Of a stretch of 64,000 nucleotides of DNA, positions 44,701-54,453 are shown one piece after another. The DNA comes from Rutidosis leptorrhynchoides (taxonomy: Eukaryota > Streptophyta > Magnoliopsida > Asterales > Asteraceae), in assembly GCF_046630445.1 (NCBI RefSeq), contig NC_092339.1, positions 51,521,501 to 51,585,500 on the forward strand, given 5' to 3'. Position 1 is the stretch's first letter, and each line of letters begins with the position of its first letter. The notes under the pieces are model-generated. The model saw only the letters and a program-made list of their open reading frames with translations, ran no database searches and was not told the DNA's origin. The position numbers were made by a program, and so were the translations under genes.

Positions 44701-45743
44701 GTTCCCGTTTGCTTGCTACTTCTTTTGAACCCCTGCAATGAATTGCAAATGTGAGTTCCACATCCCGTGTCTAATACCCATGTATTAGAAGAAGTAATAC
44801 TAAGCTCTATATATACCATATATATATTACCTGAGGTTTGCCCTGCATCCCTCTTGTCCTTCAACTCCTTAAGATATACCGGACAGTTTCGTTTCCAATG
44901 ACCCATCTCACCGCAACCGAAACATGGGTCTTCCTTGGGGTTTGCCTTCTCGGCTACCTTTTGCTTCTTAGCCTTGTTGATGGTTGGGGTAACCATCTTC
45001 CCTTTCCCTTTGCCTTGATAGGCGGGTCCTTTTCTCTTAGCCACCTTTGGCTTAGAGGTCTTACCTTTGGACCCACCTTGATCGATTGCTAACACGGGTA
45101 AAGCCCTTTTACCCATGCTAGTTTCCGCCGTTCTAAGCATCCCATGAAGCTCACCTATGCTCTTATCCATCCCATTCATATTGTAATTAATTACAAATTG
45201 ATCAAACCTTTTTGATAGGGAGTTAAGGATAAGATCGGTGGCTAACTCATTGGAAATGTTTAGGTTAAGACGGTTAGCACGATCGATAAGGCTTTTCATC
45301 TTAAGTACATAAGATGAAACCGATTGGGTATCGTCCATACGACAAGCATGTAGCGCCCGAACCGTTTCGAAGCGCTCGACACGCGCTTGTTGGAGGAACA
45401 TCTCCTTCAATTGCATTATCATGTCGTATGCACTATGATGTTCGAAATCCTTTTGGAGTTCGGGTATCATAGTCCCAAGCATTAAGCATGAGACTTGAAG
45501 GGAGTCGTGGCAATACTTATCGTAAGAGGCCATTGCCTCCACATCATTCTCATTCGGTTGATCGGGAATGGGGTCCTCAAGTACATACGCTTTATCCTCT
45601 TGTTTGAGGACAATCCGAAGATTGCGGAACCAATCCATAAAGTTGGTATGGTTGAGTTTGTCTTTCTCTAAGAGAGACCTTAATGATAGGTGGTTTAGGT
45701 TAAGTGGTGCATTTGGAATGTTGTTGTTGTTATTGGCGGCCAT
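41712..45743 (-). CDS. gag-pol polyprotein of copia D
   Basis: One open frame of 1343 residues. Gag (about 1-270) has the UBN2-type core (NHTNFMDWFRNLRIVLK). A CCHC zinc knuckle CFGCGEMGHWKRNC lies at 274-287. The aspartic protease site is WVLDTGCGTH (Asp325). Then follow GAG-pre-integrase (LWHCRLGHINKNRI), integrase (HSDVCGPF, DRGGEYLS), reverse transcriptase (YVDDILLFGND) and RNase H (YVDASFQTD, STTESEYIAAS). The order protease-integrase-RT-RNase H is diagnostic of Ty1/copia. The length matches intact plant copia polyproteins. Start chosen at the first Met upstream of the gag core, MAANNNNNIPN. Confidence 0.95.
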   Translation of the reverse strand: MAANNNNNIPNAPLNLNHLSLRSLLEKDKLNHTNFMDWFRNLRIVLKQEDKAYVLEDPIPDQPNENDVEAMASYDKYCHDSLQVSCLMLGTMIPELQKDFEHHSAYDMIMQLKEMFLQQARVERFETVRALHACRMDDTQSVSSYVLKMKSLIDRANRLNLNISNELATDLILNSLSKRFDQFVINYNMNGMDKSIGELHGMLRTAETSMGKRALPVLAIDQGGSKGKTSKPKVAKRKGPAYQGKGKGKMVTPTINKAKKQKVAEKANPKEDPCFGCGEMGHWKRNCPVYLKELKDKRDAGQTSGNIYMVYIELSITSSNTWVLDTGCGTHICNSLQGFKRSSKQTGTSSLYMGNGAKVQVKAQGDFVLKLPSGLELILKDVLYAPDLCRNIISISRLKQCGFNLNFVNDDIHIYLDNVFYFKASPSNGIYELVHDNTSSSSSMYHTSTKKLKRDLSDSYLWHCRLGHINKNRIHTLQKNGLLKSNEMDSFEVCESCLQGKMTKAPFKGTYERAKDLLGLIHSDVCGPFKPMTRNGERYFVTFIDDFSRFGYVYLLRHKDETFEAFKEYQNEVQNQLNRTIKVLRTDRGGEYLSDAFQDHLRSCGIISQLTPPGTPQLNGVSERRNRTLMDMVRSMMARSSLPLSFWGYCLSSAARILNMAPTKKVERTPHEMWFGKPPSLSYLKVWGCEAYPKRYVANKLHARSTKCIFIGYPKNDMGYYFYDPSEQNVFVARKAEFLETKFLMEGDGERKVDLVEVQDQADDTQLVGTSTQHEDVEIDQVDDQGTQDVRRSSRISNPPERYGFLVDGCYTVDLDEPTNYEDALSRIDKDKWQDAMNAEMQSMYENQVWELVEQPPGSKLVDCKWLFKKKTDIHGNLDTYKARLVAKGFTQTQGVDYDETFSPVAMLKSIRILFAIAAHYDYEIWQMDVKTAFLNGYLMEDVYMVQPEGFVDPKYPKSVCKLKKSIYGLKQASRMWNHRFNEEAEKFGFIKNGDEACVYKKASGSTIIFLVLYVDDILLFGNDITTMQGVKTWLKSCFSIKDLGDAQYILGIGIYRNRSKRLIGLSQSTYIDKILKRFKMENSKRGLVPIQKGTVLSSSQCPTTKDEQERMKKVPYASAIGSIMYAMICTRPDVSCALSLTSRYQNNPGNSHWIAVKSILKYLRRTKDMFLIYGSGEEELAVKGYVDASFQTDRDDSRSQSGYVFMLNGGAVSWKSSKQEVVALSTTESEYIAASLAAQEAAWMKKFIDDLGVVPSIQDPLEIFCDNEGAIAQIKEPRAHQKTRHIERRFNYIRDEVEKGKICIRKVHTDHNVADPLTKLLHGPKHEGHVCALGLRYSSDWN

Positions 45744-47170
45744 CTACAAAATTAACAAAGTTCGTTTAAGTATCGATTTTAATTTAACATTCAATACCCT
45801 TTTAAATTTTAATTGACTTATTAAATATTAGAATCCAACGGTAAATCAAATTTCGGTTAGGTGACCTTTATCCCGTTATTTGATTTAGCTAGGTAGTCAT
45901 TATATGACAATTGCAATCCTTTTGCAACTTCTAAGTTATGGGATCATGCAATCCTTTTGCATGGCATATTTATCCCATCAACGCCTATTTGTTCATCATG
46001 CTTCGGTGACCCTAAGTTCATGATTCCTAAATCAAGTCGTCCTACTTGTATAGACTTGTAAATTTAACATACATGTGGTTAGGTGACCTTTATCCCACAA
46101 GCATGCAAAATTTACCTTAATCATATTAGTTTGCTCATGACGGTTAGGTGACCTTTATCCCATCAAGAGTTTCCTAATACGTCTAAGTGTTTCCACAAAA
46201 GGATGGCGTTTAACTTGTTTGCCTTGTTAATAAGGGATTTTAAGTTTTCATTAATTCTAGTTTGAGAAAACTTTTGCACCATACACCAACATGCATTTAG
46301 TGTATGGTTTATTTGAAAATCCATTTTCATGTTATGTAATAAAGCCAATTTTATTACTTTGATATAAACCATTTTATATGTATGATCCTTATCATGTTCT
46401 TAATAACCGATTATTAATGTCCTTTTAGCCGTTTTTAATTTAACCATTTAAATTGACGTTTTGCATGTCGTTAATAATGTCAATTTTAACCAATTTAAAT
46501 TGCCATTTTAGTTTGTTGTTAACTTGTGTGATTAACTTGTAGCATACAAACATACAATCCACATAATCATACAAAACAACCACGCATGCAAAATCATATG
46601 TTCACAATCAAGCCATTTTTGGTAGACATTTGTTTAGCCGAAAACAAATGCCACCGGTTAAGGGGTTATAACACAAAGTAGGAGGTTTTAACCTCCCACT
46701 TAATCTTGCATCCAAATGCTTCTTCATGTGTTCTTCAAGTCTTCATCATCTTCATCATTTTACAAAATATATCCTAATACATTTTGTCTAGAAAATGAAA
46801 ATACAACCTAATCTATTTTACATACCAAATATAAAATAAATTACATAACCAAATGAATAATATTACAAACCAAATTGCATGAATATTACAACCACATGAA
46901 TGAATTAATATTACATACCAAATGAATGAATTAATTCAACCAAACATGCAACCATTCAAACAAAAGGCCAAGGCTTGATTGTGAACTTCAACATACAACA
47001 AAATGACCAAAATGGAAGAACCAAACCCAATTTTTGGAGCTTCCAAATTCGGCCAAGACATCAAACCACCCAAAACCAATAATTTTTGCATTTTATTATC
47101 ATGCATGTACATAAAATGCAAAGTTATGGTGAGTTCAAAAACCATCTCGAAGCATATTTCAACAACTTCG
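45744..47170 (-). other. Leader of copia D with repeated motif
   Basis: About 1.4 kb between primer site and gag, long for a copia leader. It has three copies of GGTTAGGTGACCTTTATCCC (plus-strand reading; near 45856, 46078 and 46142) and related ATGCAATCCTTTTGCA words. No supported ORF. Confidence 0.6.
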
Positions 47171-47182
47171 GCTCTGATACCA
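47171..47182 (-). other. Primer-binding site of copia D
   Basis: GCTCTGATACCA on the plus strand is TGGTATCAGAGC on the element's strand, one base from the LTR. Confidence 0.93.
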
Positions 47183-47183
47183 T

Positions 47184-48139
47184 TGTTGGGATTTAACAAG
47201 TTTCATGATACTTAAAACCATTTAAGAATCAATTAAAAGCGGAAGCATGTAATTACCATTTTAGAACATGTTAATCTTTAACCAATTAAAGTTAAATCCC
47301 AATTAGGATCAAGTTGAGAAATAAGCTTACAAACTACAAGCAAGAATAAGATGTTATACCTATTCCAAGCTAGTTGAAAGTGATGAAGATGATGATGTTG
47401 AATGGAGCTTCAAATGGATGAAACCTCAAGTTGTTATACCCCAAGCTTATCACCAACACCTTGTACTTTGGTTAGGATTTATTGACACTTGAATTTAGCT
47501 TCCAAAAACCAAATTAAGAACCCCTTTTCTCCCCTAATACCCCACGGTTTTTACAGCAGAATGGGAGGAGAAAAATGCAGTTTTTTTGATTACTTTTGAT
47601 GTGTATGAATGTGTGTTGAGTCTCCAAGAAGTCCAAGTACATATGCACATGGGAATCCTTCAAGTAGCCACTCAAAATGCTAGTCAAATGCATGCATATT
47701 TGAGACTCCAATGCCACTCACTCAACAAGTAATATAGAATATGTTTTATAAAAGAATTAGTTTTTATAAAAGTTAGATTTTATAAAATCTAATTTATAAA
47801 ACTTCCATATAATTTTATGTACATTTTTAATATATAAAGTCCATTTATATAAAATGTAACATAAACTTATTAATTATTTACCTATAAATAATTAAATCCA
47901 ATATATATAAATTATTCCATAATTTATATATATATATATATATATACACATCAAGTAATATTTAAGAAAACCATCTTTCCTAAAGTTCAAGTGTTGCGTA
48001 TTTGATCAATGAACCAATCGTTAAAATCAAATACGAATAAAGGTGTCGGTAAGCCTGTTATTGGGTATGACCCGACTTGGATCAAAACATATTAGCCACG
48101 TTAATTTAATATGTCTCTCGGGCATATGAAATACCTTCA
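47184..48139 (-). repeat. 5' LTR of copia D (element orientation)
   Basis: Nearly identical to 39986-40937. The 4-bp length difference lies in a TA repeat near 47928-47946. Confidence 0.93.
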
Positions 48140-48144
48140 TGATT

Positions 48145-48674
48145 CACAAGTTCCCGAAGAGGAACCGGAAGAAGAGTCGGAACCGAAAGAAGAATCGGAA
48201 CCGGAAGAAGAATCGGAACAAGATGAAGAAATAGAACCGGTGGGGGAAATAATAAAACGGTTAAGTAAAAGAAAATCCTCAACCAACCGACCAAGGTTAA
48301 TTATGGTCAATGGTGTTTCCGCCAAGGAAGCAAAATATTGGGAGGATTACCAATTCTCCGATGAATCGGATTCCGACGAGAATTCCGATGATGTTATAGA
48401 AATTACCCCAACTGAATTTAAAAAGGCAAAAGAAAATAATAAGGGAAAGGGCATAAAAATAGAGAAATCTAAATCCAACCCCGATGAACTTTATATGTAT
48501 CGTCAACCCCCGAAGTCCTTAAGTTGTAACAATGACCCGGGAACCTCTAAACCACCAGGTTTTTCTAAACCAATGTGGAAAATAACGGCTCGTATTAGGG
48601 GAACATCATATATCCCTAGAAACTTGGCAAAACGAACCAAAACCGAAGAAGAAGAAACAAGCGAGTCCGAATAA
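48145..48674 (+). pseudogene. Leader ORF of gypsy B, second part, after copia D
   Basis: Continues as a strongly acidic Glu/Ser-rich repeat (EEEPEEES/PKEES/PEEES units, about 48150-48235). A mixed segment with KRLSKRKSSTNRPRL follows, then an acidic block and a basic end. Low-complexity and charged; function unknown. Confidence 0.5.
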
Positions 48675-48811
48675 GATAGTTGTATTCGTGTGGTGTAATA
48701 TATGTAATATAGTGTGCTTATGCTTTATGATATATGTAAAAATTGCTTGTATTAATAAGTATTTTTTTTATGAATCTAACTCTTGTCTATTTTACAGTAT
48801 AAAAACACAAA

Positions 48812-49495
48812 ATGGATAGACAACCCAATATTTTAAGAGACCTACCCGGAGACATGATTGATGAAATCTTGTCTAGAGTTGGTCAGAATTCTTCGGCACA
48901 ACTATTTAAGGCGAGATCAGTTTGTAAGACATTCGAAGAATGTTCCAAGAATACCTTGGTTTATAAAAGGCTTTCGTTCGAAAGATGGGGGATATCACAT
49001 TGAGAAATCCATAAGTTACGATGTGTTTACTTTGACGCATATATTGCGGGGAACCCAAATGCTATTTTACGCAATGGGTTAAGAAATTATTTTGACTCAA
49101 TATATCCGAATATTGGACTTCGTGATTTAGAAAAAGCGGCTAACATGCAACATAAAGAAGCATGTTATGCTTACGGATTAGTAATGTTCGCTTCTCACCA
49201 AAGTGAGAACAAGAACATCGGGCTACAACTATTAAACAAAACGTTTCCACAAGTGACGGAGTCGGTAATTGGGGTAAGAAATGAGGTTTTTAGATTGTTA
49301 CGGGACTGTTGGACATTACGTAACCCTCATCCCTTTGACGACATTACAACACGCTGTCTTATCAACGGCCATAACGGTTATGTTCCACAAGACCAAGGAT
49401 GGGAAGTAATCCTAGTAAAACCAGAATGCATGACTTGTTTCTGGACGTATGAATTACGTGTCTTTATTGCCTTTGCTGAACGACTTGTGTACTAG
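48812..49495 (+). pseudogene. F-box-protein-like ORF carried in the leader of gypsy B
   Basis: The first part reads MDRQPNILRDLPGDMIDEIL, then SRVGQNSSAQLFKARSVCKTF and an NTLVYKRLSFERW end. This is a recognisable F-box (LP.DM..EILSRV...S...L...R.VCK.F). The later part (HKEACYAYGLVMFASH, NIGLQLLNK) resembles the Sel1/TPR-like region that follows the F-box in plant proteins of the At1g67623/At2g35280 type. That host family feeds SCF ubiquitin ligases. It lies on B's strand between the leader ORF and gag, with a splice-acceptor-like TTTTACAG 14 bases upstream of its ATG. It is broken (one or two breaks). Whether it was ever expressed as protein is unknown. Confidence 0.65.
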
Positions 49496-49837
49496 CTAGA
49501 ATTATCTTCACAAGCATCTTGTATCAAATTTATTGTGTGCTATATTTCATGCTATATGTAAAATAAGCGGTATTGTAAGTTTGTAAAAAAATTGTGTAAA
49601 AGTTTGAACGCGAAATATTATTATAATCAGTTTTTCATATAGAATTGTAGTAGTTGAATTGTATATTAGCTACTAAGTATGAACTTAACGGGTAGGTACT
49701 ACCCGAATTTAAATTTATAAAACGCTAATATGAAGAAAAAGCTTTTATAAATGAGTTCATATTATGCTACGAAATACTATTAACTACTCTTAATATTCTG
49801 TATGATTAACTTGTTCCATTTGATTATTTTGAAGGAA

Positions 49838-50671
49838 ATGGCACCGACTACTCGACACACCGTGAATATGAATGAAGAAGAATTCCGTACTTTTCTAGCT
49901 TCAAACATAGCCGCAGTACAGGCTGCGCTACATACCAACAATAACCTTGGATCTAGCAGTACAGGAAATCGTGTAGGATGCACCTACAAAGAATTTACTG
50001 CCTGCAAACCTTTGGAATTTGATGGAACCGAAGGACCAATCGGATTGAAACGGTGGACCGAGAAGGTCGAATCGGTGTTTGCCATAAGTAAGTGTACTGA
50101 AGAGGACAAAGTGAAGTACGCTACGCATACCTTCACAGGTTCTGCGTTAACATGGTGGAATACCTATCTAGAGCAAGTGGGACAAGCCGATGCGTACGCA
50201 TTACCGTGGTCAGCATTCAAGCACTTGATGAACGATAAGTACCGTCCCAGAACCGAGGTCAATAAGCTCAAGACAGAACTTAGAGGGTTACGAACCCAAG
50301 GATTTGATATTACCACGTACGAAAGACGATTCACAGAATTGTGCCTATTGTGTCCGGGAGCATTCGAAGATGAGGAAGAGAAGATCGACGCGTTTGTGAA
50401 AGGATTACCGGAAAGAATCCAAGAAGATATAAGTTCACACGAGCCCGCCTCCATACAACAGGCATGTAGAATGGCTCACAAACTAGTGAACCAGATTGAA
50501 GAAAGAATTAAAGAAAAGACTGTTGAAGAGGCCAATGTGAAGCAAGTCAAAAGAAAGTGGGAGGAAAACGGTGATAAGAATCACCAATACAACAACAACA
50601 GCAATTACAACAATAATCGCAACAATTATCCCAACAATCGCAACATCAATCGCAACTACAACAAACGGCCC

Positions 50672-50702
<31 letters not shown>

Positions 50703-53700
50703 GCAACTACAACAATCATCCCAACAACAATAATAACCGCAACAACAACAACAATCAAAAGCAGCTATGCCAAAGGTGTGAAAAGTATCACTCGGGGTTC
50801 TGCACCAAATTTTGCAACAAGTGTAAAAGAAATGGTCATAGCGCGGCGAAGTGTGAGGTCTACGGACCAGGGGTTAATAGAACGAAAGGAACAAATGGTG
50901 TCGGAACGAGTAATGGCGGAGCAAGTAGTGTCGGAGCAAGTAGTGTCGGAGTAGTTTGTTATAAATGTGGAAAACCGGGCCACATTATTAGAAATTGCCC
51001 GAACCAGGAGAACACGAATGGACAAGGCCGCGGAAGAGTTTTCAATATTAATGCGGCAGAGGCACAGGAAGACCCGGAGCTTGTTACGGGTACGTTTCTT
51101 ATTGACAATAAATCTGCTTACGTTTTATTTGATTCGGGTGCGGATAGAAGCTATATGAGTAGAGATTTTTGTGCTAAATTAAGTTGTCCATTGACGCCTT
51201 TGGATAGTAAATTTTTACTCGAATTAGCAAATGGTAAATTAATTTCAGCAGATAATATATGTCGGAATCGAGAAATTAAACTGGTTAGGGAAACATTTAA
51301 GATTGATTTGATACCAGTAGAGTTAGGGAGTTTTGATGTGATAATCGGTATGGACTGGTTGAAAGAAGTGAAAGCAGAGATCGTTTGTTACAAAAATGCA
51401 ATTCGCATTATACGAGAAAAAGGAAAACCCTTAATGGTGTACGGAGAAAAGGGCAACACGAAGCTACATCTTATTAGTAATTTGAAGGCACAAAAACTAA
51501 TAAGAAAAGGTTGCTATGCTGTTCTAGCACACGTCGAGAAAGTACAAACTGAAGAAAAGAGCATCAATGATGTTCCCGTCGCAAAAGAATTTCCCGATGT
51601 ATTTCCGAAAGAATTACCGGGATTACCCCCACATCGATCCGTTGAATTTCAAATAGATCTTGTACCAGGAGCTGCACCAATAGCTCGTGCTCCTTACAGA
51701 CTCGCACCCAGCGAGATGAAAGAATTGCAAAGCCAATTACAAGAACTTTTAGAGCATGGTTTCATTCGACCAAGCACATCACCGTGGGGAGCTCCTGTTT
51801 TGTTTGTCAAGAAGAAAGATGGTACATTCAGGTTGTGTATCGACTACCGAGAGTTGAACAAACTTACCATCAAGAACCGCTACCCACTACCGAGAATCGA
51901 CGACTTATTTGATCAACTACAAGGCTCGTCTGTTTATTCAAAGATTGACTTACGTTCCGGGTATCATCAAATGCGGGTGAAAGAAGATGATATTCCAAAG
52001 ACTGCTTTTAGAACACGTTACGGTCATTACGAGTTTATGGTCATGCCGTTTGGTTTAACTAATGCACTAGCTGTGTTCATGGACCTTATGAACCGAGTGT
52101 GTGGACCATACCTTGACAAGTTTGTCATTGTTTTCATTGATGACATACTTATTTACTCAAAGAATGACCAAGAACACGGTGAACATTTGAGAAAGGTGTT
52201 AGAAGTATTGAGGAAGGAAGAATTGTACGCTAAGTTTTCAAAGTGTGCATTTTGGTTGGAAGAAGTTCATTTCCTCGGTCACATAGTGAACAAATAAGGT
52301 ATTAAGGTGGATCCGGCAAAGATAGAAACTGTTGAAAAGTGGGAAACCCCGAAAACTCCGAAACACATACGCCAGTTTTTAGGACTAGCTGGTTACTACA
52401 GAAGGTTCATCCAAGACTTTTCCAGAATAGCAAAACCCTTGACTGCATTAACGCATAAAGGGAAGAAATTTGAATGGAATGTTGAACAAGAGAAAGCGTT
52501 TCAATTATTGAAGAAAAAGCTAACTACGGCACCGATATTGTCATTGCCTGAAGGGAATGATGATTTTGTGATTTATTGTGACGCTTCAAAGCAAGGTCTC
52601 GGTTGTGTATTAATGCAACGAACGAAGGTGATTGCTTATGCGTCTAGACAATTGAAGATTCACGAACAAAATTATACGACGCATGATTTGGAATTAGGCG
52701 CGGTTGTTTTTGCATTAAAGACTTGGAGGCACTACTTATATGGGGTCAAAAGTATTATATATACTGACCACAAAAGTCTTCAACACATATTTAATCAGAA
52801 ACAACTGAATATGAGGCAGCGTAGGTGGATTGAATTATTGAATGATTACGACTTTGAGATTCGTTACCACCCGGGAAAGGCAAATGTGGTAGCCGATGCC
52901 TTGAGCAGGAAGGACAGAGAACCCATTCGAGTAAAATCTATGAATATAATGATTCATAATAACCTTACTACTCAAATAAAGGAGGCGCAACAAGGAGTTT
53001 TAAAAGAAGGAAATTTAAAGGATGAAATACCCAAAGGATCGGAGAAGCATCTTAATATTCGGGAAGACGAAACCCGGTATAGGGCTGAAAGGATTTGGGT
53101 ACCAAAATTTAGAGATATGAGAGAAATGGTACTTAGAGAAGCTCATAAAACCAGATACTCAATACATCCTGGAACGGGGAAGATGTACAAGGATCTCAAG
53201 AAACATTTTTGGTGGCCGGGTATGAAAGCCGATGTTGCTAAATATGTAGGAGAATGTTTGACGTGTTCTAAGGTCAAAGCTGAGCATCAGAAACCATCAG
53301 GTCTACTTCAACAACCCGAAATCCCAGAATGGAAATGGGAAAACATTACCATGGATTTCATCACTAAATTGCCAAGGACTGCAAGTGGTTTTGATACTAT
53401 TTGGGTAATAGTTGATCGTCTCACCAAATCAGCACACTTCTTACCAATAAGAGAAGATGACAAGATGGAGAAGTTAGCACGACTGTATTTGAAGGAAGTC
53501 GTCTCCAGACATGGAATACCAATCTCTATTATCTCTGATAGGGATGGCAGATTTATTTCAAGATTCTGGCAGACATTACAGCAAGCATTAGGAACTCGTC
53601 TTGACATGAGTACTGCCTATCATCCACAAACTGATGGGCAGAGCGAAAGGACGATACAAACGCTTGAATACATGCTACGAGCATGTGTTATTGATTTCGA

Positions 53701-54418
53701 AAACAGTTGGGATCGACATCTACCGTTAGCAGAATTTTCCTACAACAACAGCTACCATTCAAGCATTGAGATGGCGCCGTTTGAAGCACTTTATGGTAGA
53801 AAGTGCAGGTCTCCGATTTGTTGGAGTGAAGTGGGGGATAGACAGATTACGGGTCCGGAGATTATACAAGAAACTACCGAGAAGATCATCCAAATTCAAC
53901 AACGGTTGAAAACCGCCCAAAGTCGACAAAAGAGCTACGCTGACATTAAAAGAAAAGATATAGAATTTGAAATTGGAGAGATGGTCATGCTTAAAGTTGC
54001 ACCTTGGAAAGGCGTTGTTCGATTTGGTAAACGAGGGAAATTAAATCCAAGGTATATTGGACCATTCAAGATTATTGATCGTGTCGGACCAGTGGCTTAC
54101 CGACTTGAGTTACCTCAACAACTCGCGGCTGTACATAACACTTTCCACGTCTCGAATTTGAAGAAATGTTTTGCTAAAGAAGATCTCACTATTCCATTAG
54201 ATGAAATCCAAATCAATGAAAAACTCCAATTCATCGAAGAACCCGTCGAAATAATGGATCGTGAGGTTAAAAGACTTAAGCAAAACAAGATACCAATTGT
54301 TAAGGTTCGATGGAATGCTCGTAGAGGACCCGAGTTCACCTGGGAGCGTGAAGATCAGATGAAGAAGAAATACCCGCATCTATTTCTAGAAGATTCGTCA
54401 ACACCTTCAACAGCTTAA
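49838..54418 (+). pseudogene. gag-pol region of gypsy B
   Basis: Gag starts [19 protein letters not shown] and has the chromoviral core ([12 protein letters not shown]), an Asn-rich tract, a Cys/His cluster and a CCHC knuckle ([14 protein letters not shown]). Protease ([12 protein letters not shown]), reverse transcriptase ([13 protein letters not shown]), RNase H, the integrase HHCC zinc finger and core, and a terminal chromodomain-like block ([18 protein letters not shown]) follow in gypsy order. The chromodomain marks a chromovirus and implies targeting to heterochromatin. Nearly whole, about one break. Confidence 0.9.
50583..50760. repeat. AAC-rich repeat coding poly-Asn in gag of B
   Basis: Repeated AAC/AAT codons give runs of Asn within gag, including eleven consecutive Asn codons near 50665-50700. 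The matching part of A's gag has no such tract, so it is an expansion in this lineage. Confidence 0.85.
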
Positions 54419-54436
54419 AATTTCGGGACGAAATTT
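54418..54436 (+). other. Hairpin at the pol end of gypsy B
   Basis: AAATTTCG-GGA-CGAAATTT, a perfect 8-bp stem with a 3-base loop, overlapping the last base of the pol stop. The same hairpin occurs at the pol end of A. Confidence 0.8.
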
Positions 54437-54453
54437 ATTTAACGGGTAGGTAC

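Larger units (their letters stand above)
39986..48139 (-). mobile_element. Copia element D, TNT1-94-like, looks whole and very young
   Basis: Minus-strand Ty1/copia element inserted in the leader of gypsy B. The LTRs are 952 bp (39986-40937) and 956 bp (47184-48139, the upstream one for this strand), flanked by the perfect duplication tgatt (39981-39985 and 48140-48144). By eye the LTRs differ by one substitution and one TA-repeat length change, so insertion is very recent (tens of thousands of years at most). A single uninterrupted gag-pol frame, primer site and purine tract are present. It looks whole. Confidence 0.95.

Noticed and set aside
48812-49495. Idea that the F-box-like ORF is an ordinary host gene unrelated to gypsy B
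   Set aside because: It lies inside B's matched LTRs and duplications, on B's strand, between leader ORF and gag; a later separate insertion is possible but no boundary repeats are seen.
50483-50758. 91-codon Val-rich minus-strand frame
   Set aside because: Antisense reading of the AAC repeat in gag of B.
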